From: DASVUS01 sp036388675
Lineage (GTDB): Bacteria > Armatimonadota > Abditibacteriia > Abditibacteriales > Abditibacteriaceae
Length of the DNA: 64,000 bases
Direction of reading: 5' to 3'
NCBI GenBank assembly: GCA_036388675.1
Contig: DASVRI010000005.1
Coordinates: forward strand, 1-64,000
Positions 17,688-26,962 of this stretch are shown here, one piece after another (positions within the stretch are counted from its first letter, which is position 1; the number at the start of each line of letters is the position of its first letter). The notes under the pieces are model-generated. The model did no database searches. It worked only from the letters and a program-made list of their open reading frames with translations, and had not been told where the DNA came from. A program made the translations under genes and the position numbers.

Positions 17688-18536
17688 ATGACACAAAAGA
17701 AAATTACACCCATCTTGGTAGCGGGTCTGGTCACCGGTTTGAGCACATTGCCGCTTCTGGCACAAGGCGCATCCGGCAGCGGAACATCTGGTGGAACCAC
17801 ATCGGGCGGGGCCACATCCGGCAGCGGAACATCGGGCACAATGGGTGCAGGAATGGGCGGTGCGGGACAAAGCAGCACGGGACAAAGCGCCATGATGCAG
17901 GTCACGATGTCGCCCGAGCAAATGCAAAGCGCCATGCAGGGCGCGGTTGACCGTCTGTTTATGCTTCGTGCAGCGCAGGGCAACCTGGCCGAAGTTGCTC
18001 TGGGTCAGCTTGCGTTACGCAGGTCGCGCAATGAACAAGTGCGGATGCTGGCACAGCACCTCATCCAGGAACATAGTACGGCCAACGCGGCCCTGTTGCC
18101 AGTGGTGACGCGCAAGGGCGTACCACTGCCGCGCTTCATCGGGGCCATGAATGCCGCGACCAACGACCAGCTCGCACGCCTGTCACGCGACCAGTTCGAC
18201 CGCATGTTTATGTCGGCTCAAGTCGAGGCGCATGAAAATACAATCGCGCTGTTCCAACAGGAACTGGCCATGGGACAGGATGAAGACGCCCGCGCTTATG
18301 CAACGCGCTTCCTGCCTAACATCATGGCGCACACCATGATGATTTACCGCGTGGCACGCGCCGTGAACGCACCCGGTATCAACGAGCGTCCGCAGGCGCT
18401 CATCCAGGCCGCAATTGATGCGACAGGTGGCGCGAATGCTGGTGGCGGCATGACCGGCGGTGGCACAACTGGCGGCAGCACAACTGGCGGCAGCACAAGC
18501 GGCGGCAGCACAAGCGGCGGCGGAGCCAGTCAGTAG
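17688..18536 (+). CDS. DUF4142 secreted protein
   Basis: 282 residues. Signal peptide to about residue 25 (LLAQG), a Gly/Ser/Thr-rich segment, then a DUF4142 helical domain at ~75-225 (AAQGNLAEVALGQLALRRS and EHSTANAALLPVVTRKG), then a C-terminal run of TTGGS/TSGGS repeats. DUF4142 proteins are periplasmic or secreted, ferritin-like helical proteins of unknown function, often stress induced. The start at 17688 is chosen over an earlier in-frame ATG (17622) for its ribosome site and signal peptide. It shares its low-complexity style with the sortase substrate but lacks a sorting signal. Confidence 0.82.
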   Translation: MTQKKITPILVAGLVTGLSTLPLLAQGASGSGTSGGTTSGGATSGSGTSGTMGAGMGGAGQSSTGQSAMMQVTMSPEQMQSAMQGAVDRLFMLRAAQGNLAEVALGQLALRRSRNEQVRMLAQHLIQEHSTANAALLPVVTRKGVPLPRFIGAMNAATNDQLARLSRDQFDRMFMSAQVEAHENTIALFQQELAMGQDEDARAYATRFLPNIMAHTMMIYRVARAVNAPGINERPQALIQAAIDATGGANAGGGMTGGGTTGGSTTGGSTSGGSTSGGGASQ

Positions 18537-18576
18537 GCCGTAGCGGGGTGAGCGACGGCATAGCGAAATCCATACA

Positions 18577-18616
18577 GAGAAAAGGGCTGAGAGTGTGAAC
18601 TCTCAGCCCTTTTCTC
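18577..18616 (+). terminator. Terminator after the DUF4142 gene
   Basis: A perfect 18-bp inverted repeat (GAGAAAAGGGCTGAGAGT and its complement) with a four-base loop; the 3' arm ends in CCCTTTTCTC, giving a partial T-run. Strong candidate intrinsic terminator. Confidence 0.8.
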
Positions 18617-18646
18617 GACTTTAGACCCTGAAGCAATGAAAATGCA

Positions 18647-20389
18647 ATGCGCAGAGCAGCGCACTTAAGCTATATTTCAAACATGCTCCAGGTTTCTGCA
18701 CAAAATCCACTACCGGCTACAGAGGCGGCTACGCCATGGCGCCTGCCCAAGAACTGGTTGATTATCACAATTATTGTATTGTGGATCGGCTGCTTTCACG
18801 GTTTGAACGCGGTGGGCATTCTCGACCGTGACGAGGGCCTCTATTCAACGGCCTCACGCCAGATGCTGGAATCGGGCGATTGGGTTGTGCCACGCATCGG
18901 TCCGGACGTGCGCTTTGCAAAGCCGCCTCTCATTTACTGGTTGCAGGCGCCGTCCATTGCGCTTTTCGGCGCTACACCATTTGCGGTGCGGCTGCCCTCG
19001 GCGCTGGCAGCGGCCCTGACCGCGCTGCTCTTGATGTGGTGGGCACGACGGCAGAGTGCTGAACGGGCCGGATGGATTGCGGCTCTTGTTTATCCATTGT
19101 GCCCGCTGATAATGGGCTTATCGCGCCAGGGCATTACAGACAGCGTGTTGACGCTCTGCCTGACCCTGACGGTAATTGGCTGGATTGAAGGCTACCGCAC
19201 CGACCGGCGCTGGTATTACCTCATGGCAGCCGGAGCCGCGCTCGCGACGCTGGCCAAAGGCGTCATCGGAATGCTGCTACCGGGAGCGGCTTTTGTCTTA
19301 TGGTTGCTACTGCGGCGCGACGGCAAGGAGTTGCGGCGTGTGCCGTTTGCGGGCGCGCTTTGCCTCTATCTGCTGCTTGCCGTGCCCTGGCATCTGGGCA
19401 TGTACCGCGCAACGGGCGCCTTGTTCATTCGGGAGTATTTCCTACATAATCACGTGCAACGCTTTACCGGCGAGGCGTGGGGCCATGTGCAGCCTTTTTG
19501 GTATTACATTCTTATTCTCTTAGCCGGCATGTTCCCGTGGAGTGTCCTGTTGCCGTCGGCCTGGTGGCGCGGCTTGCAAGGCTGTCGTGAGCAACGGAGC
19601 GAACCTGGTGTAGGCTGGGCCATGTGGGCGGTGTGGGCGGCTGTGGTTGTAGGATTCTTTTCAATTAGCCGTTCGAAGCTGCCAGGCTACATACTGCCCG
19701 CCGTACCGGCACTTTCTCTACTCATAGGAGTGCAGGTCGATAGGCTGTGGCGTGAACGGCAAAGCCTCGGCAAATTAGAAATGGCGCTGCTGGGCCTGGT
19801 GAGTGTTTTACTGGGCGCGATTGGCATAGTTGCAGGAATTTTGGGACAGCGATGGAGTGCGCAGGTGGCCGCGCAGCAGATCGTCAGCTTTCGCGGCAAG
19901 CAAGTTCCCGAGCGAGTACTCGAACCTGTCATTCTGCTGTCGCCCTTGATGTTAGGGTTGGGCGCTTTGTTCTTGATCGGCTCGTTGATCGTCGTGGCGC
20001 GCCGCAAACAAATGCCGCAGGCACTGGGCGCGATGGCAGTCATGAACGTGATTCTGGCGTTGCTGTTGGTGCATGCGGCGCTGCCGGTTTATGACAGGCT
20101 CGTCATTGCGCCGCTGCACGACATGGGACGGCGCGCCCTGCCCGCTCTGGCTCGTGGCGAGCCTCTGGTGATTTACAAGTTGCGCCCACGTCGCACCAGC
20201 CTGCGTTTCGTGGTCGGGCATACTCGTCAGGTTACGGAAACTGAAGAGTCGGATGAGTTGACGCGAGTACTCACCGCTGCGCCGCGCGGCTTCATCCTCA
20301 CCGAACGCGATAAAGAATTGCCGTCATTGCCGCGTGCTCCTCGCCGGGAGGCTTCGTCCAGGCGCTGGGTTTTATGGCGCTACGAGTAA
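18647..20389 (+). CDS. ArnT-like glycosyltransferase (GT39/GT83 family)
   Basis: 580 residues, integral membrane with about ten or more hydrophobic helices. The first extracytoplasmic loop has the family signature DRDEGLYSTASRQML with the acidic pair, then FAKPPLIYWLQAPS. Such enzymes move a sugar from a polyprenyl-phosphate carrier to lipid A, proteins or glycans on the outer face of the inner membrane. Two ATGs are possible (18647 and 18683). It is convergent with the PAP2 phosphatase gene, whose product could recycle polyprenyl diphosphate; that link is inferred. Confidence 0.85.
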   Translation: MRRAAHLSYISNMLQVSAQNPLPATEAATPWRLPKNWLIITIIVLWIGCFHGLNAVGILDRDEGLYSTASRQMLESGDWVVPRIGPDVRFAKPPLIYWLQAPSIALFGATPFAVRLPSALAAALTALLLMWWARRQSAERAGWIAALVYPLCPLIMGLSRQGITDSVLTLCLTLTVIGWIEGYRTDRRWYYLMAAGAALATLAKGVIGMLLPGAAFVLWLLLRRDGKELRRVPFAGALCLYLLLAVPWHLGMYRATGALFIREYFLHNHVQRFTGEAWGHVQPFWYYILILLAGMFPWSVLLPSAWWRGLQGCREQRSEPGVGWAMWAVWAAVVVGFFSISRSKLPGYILPAVPALSLLIGVQVDRLWRERQSLGKLEMALLGLVSVLLGAIGIVAGILGQRWSAQVAAQQIVSFRGKQVPERVLEPVILLSPLMLGLGALFLIGSLIVVARRKQMPQALGAMAVMNVILALLLVHAALPVYDRLVIAPLHDMGRRALPALARGEPLVIYKLRPRRTSLRFVVGHTRQVTETEESDELTRVLTAAPRGFILTERDKELPSLPRAPRREASSRRWVLWRYE

Positions 20390-20399
20390 CCCTGCGCCC

Positions 20400-20984
20400 C
20401 TACGCGATGGCAGAGGGAGTACGCTGCCGTCGCCGGCGCAGAAGGCGTGGGAACAGCACGCCGCCTTCTGTATGCGTTGCCAGCCAACCACAGGCAGTGC
20501 CTAGAATGACACCGACCAACACCTGGTAGGAGAAGTGCTTTGCCGTCTCAACACGAGACCAGCCAATAGCGATGGCCACCGCAAACCACAGTGGTGCCAG
20601 GCGCGGTTTGGCTTCCAGGCAAAGCCAGGCAAGCGCAAATGCAAACGTAGTATGTCCGCTGGGAAAGCCGCTGGGGCTACCGCTGGGGCGCGGCAATGCG
20701 GAAAGGGTTTTCACGATATGCACAAGAAGCGTTGTGCACACGATGACATCGAGCGCCCACCACACAGGACGAGCGTCGCGTTCTCGAAGGGCCAGTGAAA
20801 TCAGCACGCCAATGCTGGCCACAATATACAATCGATACACGGTGCTACCCAGAACAAAACCGACCTGCATTTCGGTTGCATCCGGCAGAATCAGGTCTGA
20901 TCCTGCAAATGCGAGAACAACGAGGCTCAACAGCGGCATCCACAGCTTCGTGGGAATCGACAGGCTCTTGTTTCGTTTTTCCAT
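20400..20984 (-). CDS. PAP2-family membrane phosphatase
   Basis: 194 residues from ATG 20984, which has CAGGTGA before it (another ATG lies 18 bases upstream). Several membrane helices and the PAP2 motifs: KTLSALPRP, FPSGHT and SRVETAKH. In the third motif the usual Asp four residues after the catalytic His is Gln (HFSYQ), which may weaken activity. The family removes phosphate from lipid phosphates such as undecaprenyl diphosphate or phosphatidate. The C-terminus is Arg-rich. Confidence 0.8.
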   Translation of the reverse strand: MEKRNKSLSIPTKLWMPLLSLVVLAFAGSDLILPDATEMQVGFVLGSTVYRLYIVASIGVLISLALRERDARPVWWALDVIVCTTLLVHIVKTLSALPRPSGSPSGFPSGHTTFAFALAWLCLEAKPRLAPLWFAVAIAIGWSRVETAKHFSYQVLVGVILGTACGWLATHTEGGVLFPRLLRRRRQRTPSAIA

Positions 20985-21144
20985 ATTCACCTGTATTGCC
21001 ATCGCTGGAAATGAGCCGGTTGCAATGCACGACTACAAAGTGCACAACGACAACCGGCACAAGAAGAATAATGAATTACCAAAGCATAGTTGTCTATCCG
21101 CTGCCGCACACAGTCTCCATATTGCAGAGCGCATCTGCGGCGCA

Positions 21145-21218
21145 GCAAAGCTCATGGACTGCAAGGCTCATGGACTGCAAGGCTCACCAACTGCAAGGCT
21201 CACCAACTGCAAGGCTCA
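21145..21218. repeat. Tandem repeat, about 4.5 x 16 bp
   Basis: Units of GCAAGGCTCATGGACT, later GCAAGGCTCACCAACT, follow one another without spacers in the gap between the PAP2 and universal-stress genes. Pairs of identical units show stepwise duplication. The rest of this 290-base gap shows nothing else recognisable. Confidence 0.9.
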
Positions 21219-21276
21219 CAAGAAATGCTGACCGGGAAGTTGTTGTGGCTTCTCCGCCTGTCTTTTGCTTGTGAAG

Positions 21277-21786
21277 CTACATTGTTTCACTGGCATGGCG
21301 TTGCGCAGTGGCAGTTTGTCCCGGCTGCGCCGTTGCATAGTTGGCCGGTGCGTGGATGGTGAGCACAGGGCGACGCGAAAGTCGCACGATGGTTTCGGCG
21401 ACCGAACCGAAGGCCATGTGGCGCCAGCCGGTAACTCCGTGTGTCGAAATTACCAGCAAGTCGGCATTGCCTTCCTCAGCAGCGGCAGCGATCTCGTTGG
21501 CAGCGTAGCCCATTTTCACGGAATATGTGACCTGTACGTTGTGTGAAACACGTTCTTTAATGATCTGCTGCAACAAATGCGCGGCACGCGTTTCGCGTTC
21601 GGCATCGGATTCCACATGAACCGCGACGACCAGTAAATCGGACGGAAAAGGGGGCATCAGCGGCAAAACATGCAGTAAGTGCAATTCCGCACCAAAGTGC
21701 GCAGCGAGTTCACAGGCATGATGCAGGGCATGCAGGGACGGCTCGCTAAAATCGGTGGGACACAAAATCTTGCGAACGGGTAACAT
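21277..21786 (-). CDS. Universal stress protein (UspA family)
   Basis: 169 residues from ATG 21786, which has GTGAGGC before it. The N-terminus RKILCPTDFSEPS and the C-terminal ATP-binding motif GVTGWRHMAFGSVAE (G-x2-G-x9-G-S) place it among nucleotide-binding UspA proteins, cytoplasmic dimers induced by stress. A ~20-residue Ala/Thr/Gln tail is extra. A second member lies 250 bases upstream on the same strand, separated by palindromic repeats. Confidence 0.88.
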   Translation of the reverse strand: MLPVRKILCPTDFSEPSLHALHHACELAAHFGAELHLLHVLPLMPPFPSDLLVVAVHVESDAERETRAAHLLQQIIKERVSHNVQVTYSVKMGYAANEIAAAAEEGNADLLVISTHGVTGWRHMAFGSVAETIVRLSRRPVLTIHAPANYATAQPGQTATAQRHASETM

Positions 21787-21852
21787 ATTTTGCCTCACTT
21801 GTGGAAGATCTTTACACTTAACCAGTCGAAGGCTACAAGTGCGTGCAATGAA

Positions 21853-21916
21853 CGAACCCGGACCGAGAGTGACGGGCCTGTATCCGGCTTAGCCCGTCAC
21901 TCTCGGTCCGGGTTCG
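21853..21916. repeat. REP-like perfect inverted repeat
   Basis: 25-bp arms CGAACCCGGACCGAGAGTGACGGGC-type (21853-21877 and 21892-21916) match perfectly around a 14-base loop, with a further outer pair AGGCTACAAG/CTTGTAGCCT. The sequence is a variant of the GGAGCGTGAGCGACGGG repeat found at 173, 349, 28931 and 35458. Confidence 0.85.
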
Positions 21917-21981
21917 TCCTTGTAGCCTCGCGTTATACGCTATACCATACCATTTTGCAGGGGCAGAACGAAAACAGAGGC

Positions 21982-22033
21982 CACAAAAGCGCAAGGTTCA
22001 TGCGAGTACTCGCATGAACCTTGCGCTTTTGTG
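21982..22033. terminator. 52-bp perfect palindrome centred on GAGTACTC
   Basis: The two halves (CACAAAAGCGCAAGGTTCAT then GCGAGT, and the complement) match over all 26 bases with no loop, and the centre is the iterated palindrome. It lies seven bases after the stop of the upstream universal-stress gene (minus strand), where the RNA arm ends in CTTTTGTG, so it can act as a terminator hairpin; as DNA it could also form a cruciform. Confidence 0.7.
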
Positions 22034-22040
22034 AGTTCCA

Positions 22041-22619
22041 TCAATCGCCATCGAGGAAAATGGCGTGGCAGGATACCCTCTCCAGATCTGGCCGGAGAGT
22101 GCCGGATTTATTGGTGTAACTGGCGCCGTTGACCGATGCCGTCACATTGGCCGATGCCGTTATAGACGAACGCTCGCTGGCCGGCCCGCTCAGGGTGAGA
22201 ACCGGACAATGCGCCTTGCGCAGCACTTCTTCAGCAACCGCGCCCAGCACACCCGGTCGCCAACCGCAACCACCATGTGTTGTGAGAACAATGACATCGG
22301 TGGCTTCTTCGCGAGCGGCGCGCACGATTTCTTCGGCGGCATCGCCAAACTTCAACAAAGGACGTGAACGCACACAACTGGGCACACGTTCATCGAGCAC
22401 ATTACATAACATGGCGACAGCTTCGGCGCGACGCACCGATTCACTTTGCGCATAGGGTGCGTATCCGGCCAAAGGTGTGAGTTCCGCTGCCGCTTGCCCC
22501 ACATGGATGATGCACAATTCACCGCCGCTACGCAGAGCTAATTCCACAGCTCTGGCAATGCCCTCATAAGAGGCTTCGCTGAAGTCGGTAGGGCAAAGAA
22601 TTTTTTGAAATGTCACCAT
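22041..22619 (-). CDS. Universal stress protein (UspA family)
   Basis: 192 residues from ATG 22619, chosen for the AAGGTGATT ribosome site and because QKILCPTDFSEAS then lies at the N-terminus. The ATP-loop motif THGGCGWRPGVLGAVAEEV is complete except that Gly-Ala replaces the usual Gly-Ser/Thr. A Ser/Ala/Asn-rich tail of ~40 residues follows the domain. Paralogue of 21277-21786. Confidence 0.87.
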   Translation of the reverse strand: MVTFQKILCPTDFSEASYEGIARAVELALRSGGELCIIHVGQAAAELTPLAGYAPYAQSESVRRAEAVAMLCNVLDERVPSCVRSRPLLKFGDAAEEIVRAAREEATDVIVLTTHGGCGWRPGVLGAVAEEVLRKAHCPVLTLSGPASERSSITASANVTASVNGASYTNKSGTLRPDLERVSCHAIFLDGD

Positions 22620-22780
22620 GAGAATCACCTTTTTGTTGCTACAATGCAGCTTCACTCATCATTCTACAAGGTGAAAAATGGTGTTCCATCCACGGAATGG
22701 CGGATTATATTTGAGCCTGCAACGCTACAAATCCCACCTGCATCGCTCGCCTGTGTCATCTCGCTCACGACAGAAGATTG

Positions 22781-22912
22781 GAGCTTACGCAAAAATGTGA
22801 TTGGTAGGGGCGAGTTTGCCTCGCCCAGAGCTACCGCGTGCAAGACGACCTCGCTGTGGGCGCGAAGACCGCGCCCCTACGAACCATTGCGATGCCCGCT
22901 GCGTAGTCCTGA
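22781..22912. mobile_element. MITE-like element B
   Basis: The left end GAGCTTACGCA and right end TGCGTAGTCCTGA are imperfect inverted copies. Inside are the arms TAGGGGCGAG...CTCGCCC and GCGCCCCTAC. Same family as the elements at 143-393, 28901-28975 and 46353-46444. The surrounding 300-base gap between the stress protein and kinase genes holds nothing else recognised. Confidence 0.55.
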
Positions 22913-22922
22913 AGAAACAATC

Positions 22923-24287
22923 TTAGATTTCACCTGCCGGTAGCGTTGCAGAGACCGGCAGGTGAAATACAAATGCCGCGCCTTTGCCCGGTTCGCTTTT
23001 GACTTTGAGACGGCCACCATGTTGTTGCACAATCTCCTGCGTCACCGCTAAACCCAGGCCGGTGCCGTGCTCCCGTTGCGTCACAAACGGATCAAAAATC
23101 TTTGGTAGCAACTCCGGTGCGATGCCAGGGCCGCTATCGGCAATCTCCACTTGCACTTCATGTCCGACCAGGCGAGTACTCACGACCAGGGTTCCGCCCT
23201 GCGGCATGAATTGCACGGCGTTGCGCATCACGTTGAGAAAAGCGCGCAACAGCGACGAACGATCAAGTTGAATCGCAGGAATGTCCTTTCCATAGTGACG
23301 ATGGAGCGTGACAGGATTCTGTGCGGTCGCGCCCCCGGATAACTGCCATGCCTGGTTCAGCACTTCGTGCACATCGCCGGGAACCAACTGCGGCGGACGG
23401 TGGTGCGTCAGTTCGAGCAGATCGGTCAGCAGGTCCTCCAGTTGCCGCACGTTGTCGCTGATAATTTGAGCGTTGCGGCGCACGATTTGAGGATCATCGG
23501 CCTTGCGCAGAATGTGTTGCGCGTAACCTCCCAGAACAACCAAAGGGTTGCGGATTTCGTGACTGACATGCGCCACCATACGGCCCAGCACGGCCAATGT
23601 CTCCGCACGGGATAGCTCCTCTTGCATGTCCTGCAACTCCAGAGAAGCGACCCGCAAGCGATCGAGCAGCACCGCCGAATAACCAAACACCAGGGCAATG
23701 CCGTAAAAGCTGAGCACTTCAGAAAGCGCCTCAACATCATCGAAATTGCCGCCGCTCATGCGCAGGGCGAAAACAGTGGCCACCAAATACAACGGGGTAA
23801 AAACCAGAGCGGCCAGCACGCCACCGCGAACCTTAAAAAAGAAAGAAGCCGCCAGCAGCGGTGTGGTGGCATAAAAGTAGTAGGGCGATTGCGTGCCTCC
23901 GGTGAACGCGATGTAAGTCGCTGCCGATAGCATATCCAGCCCCAGCAGCCAGGGATGACAGACGAGTTGCCGGTTGATGGCGCGGTGCCACAGGCTCAAC
24001 ATCACGTTGGAGCACAGAGCCGCAGCGAACACCCACGCCGTGCGTGCCGGGTTTTGTTGAGGATGCAGCAGTGTCACAGCCGGAGGCAGCAGCACAAGCC
24101 AGCGCCCGATCAGCAGCGACAAGAACATGTTGCCGTTGTGCGAGTCGCGCGAAAGCATGCGCCTCCATATCTCGAGCCGCCGGCACAAATTCACCGGAAG
24201 AATATTTGATCTCGACTGCACAGGCGCTCCTCGTTGCAGCGCGCCTCTGCGTCCTTGTCCAGCATGAGGAGTGAGCGCGTTATTCAT
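22923..24287 (-). CDS. Sensor histidine kinase, membrane-bound
   Basis: 454 residues. About five to six hydrophobic helices (residues ~55-215) form the sensor, then a coiled linker, the DHp domain with HVSHEIRNPL, and the HATPase domain with NVMRNAVQFM, DSGPGIAPE and GTGLGLAV boxes. The input domain has no soluble sensor, so the signal probably comes from the membrane. No response regulator gene adjoins it; it is an orphan kinase beside stress genes. Confidence 0.87.
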   Translation of the reverse strand: MNNALTPHAGQGRRGALQRGAPVQSRSNILPVNLCRRLEIWRRMLSRDSHNGNMFLSLLIGRWLVLLPPAVTLLHPQQNPARTAWVFAAALCSNVMLSLWHRAINRQLVCHPWLLGLDMLSAATYIAFTGGTQSPYYFYATTPLLAASFFFKVRGGVLAALVFTPLYLVATVFALRMSGGNFDDVEALSEVLSFYGIALVFGYSAVLLDRLRVASLELQDMQEELSRAETLAVLGRMVAHVSHEIRNPLVVLGGYAQHILRKADDPQIVRRNAQIISDNVRQLEDLLTDLLELTHHRPPQLVPGDVHEVLNQAWQLSGGATAQNPVTLHRHYGKDIPAIQLDRSSLLRAFLNVMRNAVQFMPQGGTLVVSTRLVGHEVQVEIADSGPGIAPELLPKIFDPFVTQREHGTGLGLAVTQEIVQQHGGRLKVKSEPGKGAAFVFHLPVSATLPAGEI

Positions 24288-24407
24288 TGCCGCTATTCCA
24301 AATATTACCGATATAGCTCACTTGTTGCACCTGTGCTCTTGACGTGCCGCGCAAACAAAGCCGGTCACTCTGGTTTGATTCGGGTTATTGAGCAACGAGC
24401 AGTCGCT

Positions 24408-25208
24408 TTACAGGCGACGCAAAAACGCTGCGGGATCGCTTAAAAAAGCCTTAGTCAGGCGCACATGTTCGAGGTCTTCGTAAGCGACTTCCGTCACAGG
24501 CTGCGCATCAAAGCTCAATATCGACGCAGCCGGAAACGCCATCAAAATGGGTGAGTGCGTTGCGATGATGAACTGGCAACCCTGCCCCACCATTTGCTTA
24601 ACCATCGATAAGAGGCTAAGTTGGCGAATCGGCGAAAGGGCGGCTTCGGGTTCGTCCAGCAAATAGAGTCCGTTCGGCATCAGGCGCGATTCAAACAATT
24701 TCATGAAGCCCTCGCCGTGCGAGTTGGCATCCAGGTCGCCGTAGCGCGACGTAAGCGCCGCCTTCTGCCCGCGAATGGAACCGATGGCGCGGCGCAGTCC
24801 CATGTCGTCGGGATTGTGTTCCAGTTCGGCTTCGTAGCCGGCAACGATGTCCTGGAGTTCTTGTCCGGTGCGATTGATGCGTTTGGAAAAGTTGAAAAAG
24901 TCTTCAGCGCGCAAGAAAAAGCCGCGACCCGTCTTCTTGCGCCAGCTAAAGCGAAGTTGTGCTGCCAGGAGGCGCGCGTGTTCCAACGACTCGTCGCGCT
25001 CGATGTCTTCGCCACCGACTACGATTGAAGCGGCACCCGCCGCAATGGCCTCCAGCAAAGTCGATTTACCGGAGCCGTTTTCTCCCACCAGAAATGTGAC
25101 GGGCTGCTTAAATTCGATACGTTCCAGCGCACGAATCGTCGGGACGTTGAACGGGAACGTATCGTCGCGAACAGCACCTTTTTTGCTGATTGCCGCCAAA
25201 TAAATCAT
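24408..25208 (-). CDS. AAA/SMC-like ATP-binding protein
   Basis: 266 residues. ABC-type ATPase fold without membrane part: Walker A VGENGSGKST, an ANSHGEGF signature-like motif, Walker B YLLDEPEAAL and the H-loop ATHSPI. Similar stand-alone ATPases are annotated as AAA-family or recF/SbcC-like proteins. No partner gene (such as a TOPRIM nuclease) adjoins it, so a defence role is not supported. Function unknown. Confidence 0.8.
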   Translation of the reverse strand: MIYLAAISKKGAVRDDTFPFNVPTIRALERIEFKQPVTFLVGENGSGKSTLLEAIAAGAASIVVGGEDIERDESLEHARLLAAQLRFSWRKKTGRGFFLRAEDFFNFSKRINRTGQELQDIVAGYEAELEHNPDDMGLRRAIGSIRGQKAALTSRYGDLDANSHGEGFMKLFESRLMPNGLYLLDEPEAALSPIRQLSLLSMVKQMVGQGCQFIIATHSPILMAFPAASILSFDAQPVTEVAYEDLEHVRLTKAFLSDPAAFLRRL

Positions 25209-25253
25209 GCTCTCATTTTAATCGCAGGGGAGAGCCGTGGGGCAACAGCATTT

Positions 25254-26051
25254 TTAACCTTCATTGGTTAACATGCACTGGCTCATGAAGAGCGCGCGGG
25301 GAAACAGAATCTCATCTTCTTCGCGCACGCACTGGCGAAAATTCTCGGCCAGCGTTTGGAGACCGTCCACGAGTACTCGATAGGTATTACAGGCTTCCCG
25401 GGGTGGAATGCCGGATTGCACACAGTCCAGCATGGTGGACACGGTTTCGCTCAGGAAAGTGTGCTCCATCTCCAGAGCACAAATTGGGTTCGCAACCTGG
25501 GTGCCCGCATTGGAAGGCGTTTCATTCGCCAATTTAAAGCATAACGGTAAAAGAACGCTCTCTTCATTGGCGATGTGCGTTTCCAACTGCTGGCGAAATT
25601 CCGAAAGGCGGCTTTGCAGATCCCACAGCTCAGGATAAAGTTGGCCGTGCCGCGACGCGACTTTGTTGGCGAGGTAAGAAAGACGCGGCAATTCGGCAAG
25701 CAAAGGTGCGTGGTGCGCTTCCTGAATGTGGCGCACGAGACCGCTCAGCGGAACCTCGAGCCAATCGGTCTGAGGACAATCCTGTTCCACGATGTCACTC
25801 TGATTGTCATAACGCTGCAATTCACTCTCGACTTCACCGGGTTCGATGCCGCGCTCGGCACAGGCTATGACCAGACTGCAATTGCCGCCACAGCAGCAGA
25901 AGGGAATGCCGAATTTTTCAAAGACGCGGGCGCGCCGTGGGCTTTCACTCACCAGTTGGCGCACTGTGGGAGCCGCGTTCATCGTTGCGCCTGCACCACT
26001 GACGAGAAGCTGTCCTAGGGCGGGGTTGTCCTGTGCAATTAAGTGTGTCAT
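25254..26051 (-). CDS. Iron-sulfur cluster repair di-iron protein (RIC/ScdA/YtfE)
   Basis: 265 residues from ATG 26051 (GAGGGAAC upstream). The N-terminal ScdA domain has TVRQLVSESPRRARVFEKFG and FCCCGGN; the C-terminal hemerythrin-like domain carries the His/Glu ligands in HIQEAHH, HIANEESVLLP, EMEHTF and REEDEILFP. These proteins repair Fe-S clusters damaged by nitric oxide or oxidants. It lies downstream of a NarX/NarL-like pair on the same strand, which may control it; this is inferred from order. Confidence 0.87.
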   Translation of the reverse strand: MTHLIAQDNPALGQLLVSGAGATMNAAPTVRQLVSESPRRARVFEKFGIPFCCCGGNCSLVIACAERGIEPGEVESELQRYDNQSDIVEQDCPQTDWLEVPLSGLVRHIQEAHHAPLLAELPRLSYLANKVASRHGQLYPELWDLQSRLSEFRQQLETHIANEESVLLPLCFKLANETPSNAGTQVANPICALEMEHTFLSETVSTMLDCVQSGIPPREACNTYRVLVDGLQTLAENFRQCVREEDEILFPRALFMSQCMLTNEG

Positions 26052-26285
26052 TTCAGTTCCCTCCATGCATGAACGCCGACAGGAACCGTGTGGTAACACA
26101 AGCCCCTTACATGCTCCATTGTGCCGCACAGCAAAGAGCCCGAGCATCCACGAAATGGCGGATTGTGCAGTACTCGCCGCACCTGTGAGATGCCGGGAAG
26201 TTAAGAGACTACACCTTTTGAAGACGGAGGGAGCCGCCAAAAGCAAGCGGCGCGATTGGTGCAGGGAATACAAGCCGGTCCACAC

Positions 26286-26948
26286 TCATTCGCCGCGCGC
26301 CTGGACGAGGCCGTGACGCGCGGCCCATACAGCGGCTTGGACGCGGTCGGAAACGCCCAATTTACTGATGATGTGCTCGACGTGCGTTTTGATGGTCGAT
26401 TCGGAGATAAAAAGCAGCGGCGCAATTTCCTTATTGGTGAGCCCGGTGGACAGAAGACGCAACACTTCGATTTCGCGCTCGGTTAATGGTGCAATCAAAT
26501 CTTCGGCGCCTGCCGATTGCGGGTCGATGCCACGCAGAGAACGCGCCAGATCTTGCTGGCTGAGCAGCGATTCGCCCTGCATCACCTGCCGCAGCGTATC
26601 GAGCAATTCGTCTTGCTCGACGCCTTTCAACAGGTAGCCCGCCGCACCGCCCGCCACGGCACGCGCCATGTAAGTCGGGTTATCGTAGGTCGTCAGCATC
26701 ACGACAGCGGTTTGAGGGCGCTCGGCTTTAAGAGTTTGCAACGCATCAAGCCCATCGCCGCCGGCCATGCGAATATCGAGCAGAATCAATTGGGGCTCCA
26801 ATTCGCGGGCGCGTTCAATTGCCTCCTGCCCCGAAGCCGCTTCGCCAATGACTTCAAACTCCGTATCGTCCAACATGCTTTTCACGCCGCCACGCCAGAT
26901 CGCGTGATCGTCCACCAGGAGTACTCGGATGCTGTCTGTTTCGCTCAT
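26286..26948 (-). CDS. NarL/LuxR-type response regulator
   Basis: 220 residues. Receiver domain with the acidic pair in VDDHAIWRGG, phospho-Asp in LILLDIRMAGGDG and conserved Lys in LLKGVEQ; C-terminal LuxR helix-turn-helix with LTEREIEVLRLLSTGLTNKEIA. Transcription factor for the kinase encoded 14 bases upstream on the same strand. Confidence 0.93.
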   Translation of the reverse strand: MSETDSIRVLLVDDHAIWRGGVKSMLDDTEFEVIGEAASGQEAIERARELEPQLILLDIRMAGGDGLDALQTLKAERPQTAVVMLTTYDNPTYMARAVAGGAAGYLLKGVEQDELLDTLRQVMQGESLLSQQDLARSLRGIDPQSAGAEDLIAPLTEREIEVLRLLSTGLTNKEIAPLLFISESTIKTHVEHIISKLGVSDRVQAAVWAARHGLVQARGE

Positions 26949-26962
26949 GGATGTCGCCTATT

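Noticed and set aside
21145..21218. Short direct repeats that might suggest a CRISPR array
   Set aside because: The units adjoin without spacers and no cas gene is near; it is a simple tandem repeat.
24408..25208. Anti-phage ATPase system, with the FRG gene at 34585 as another defence candidate
   Set aside because: No partner nuclease, toxin or defence neighbour was seen for either gene.
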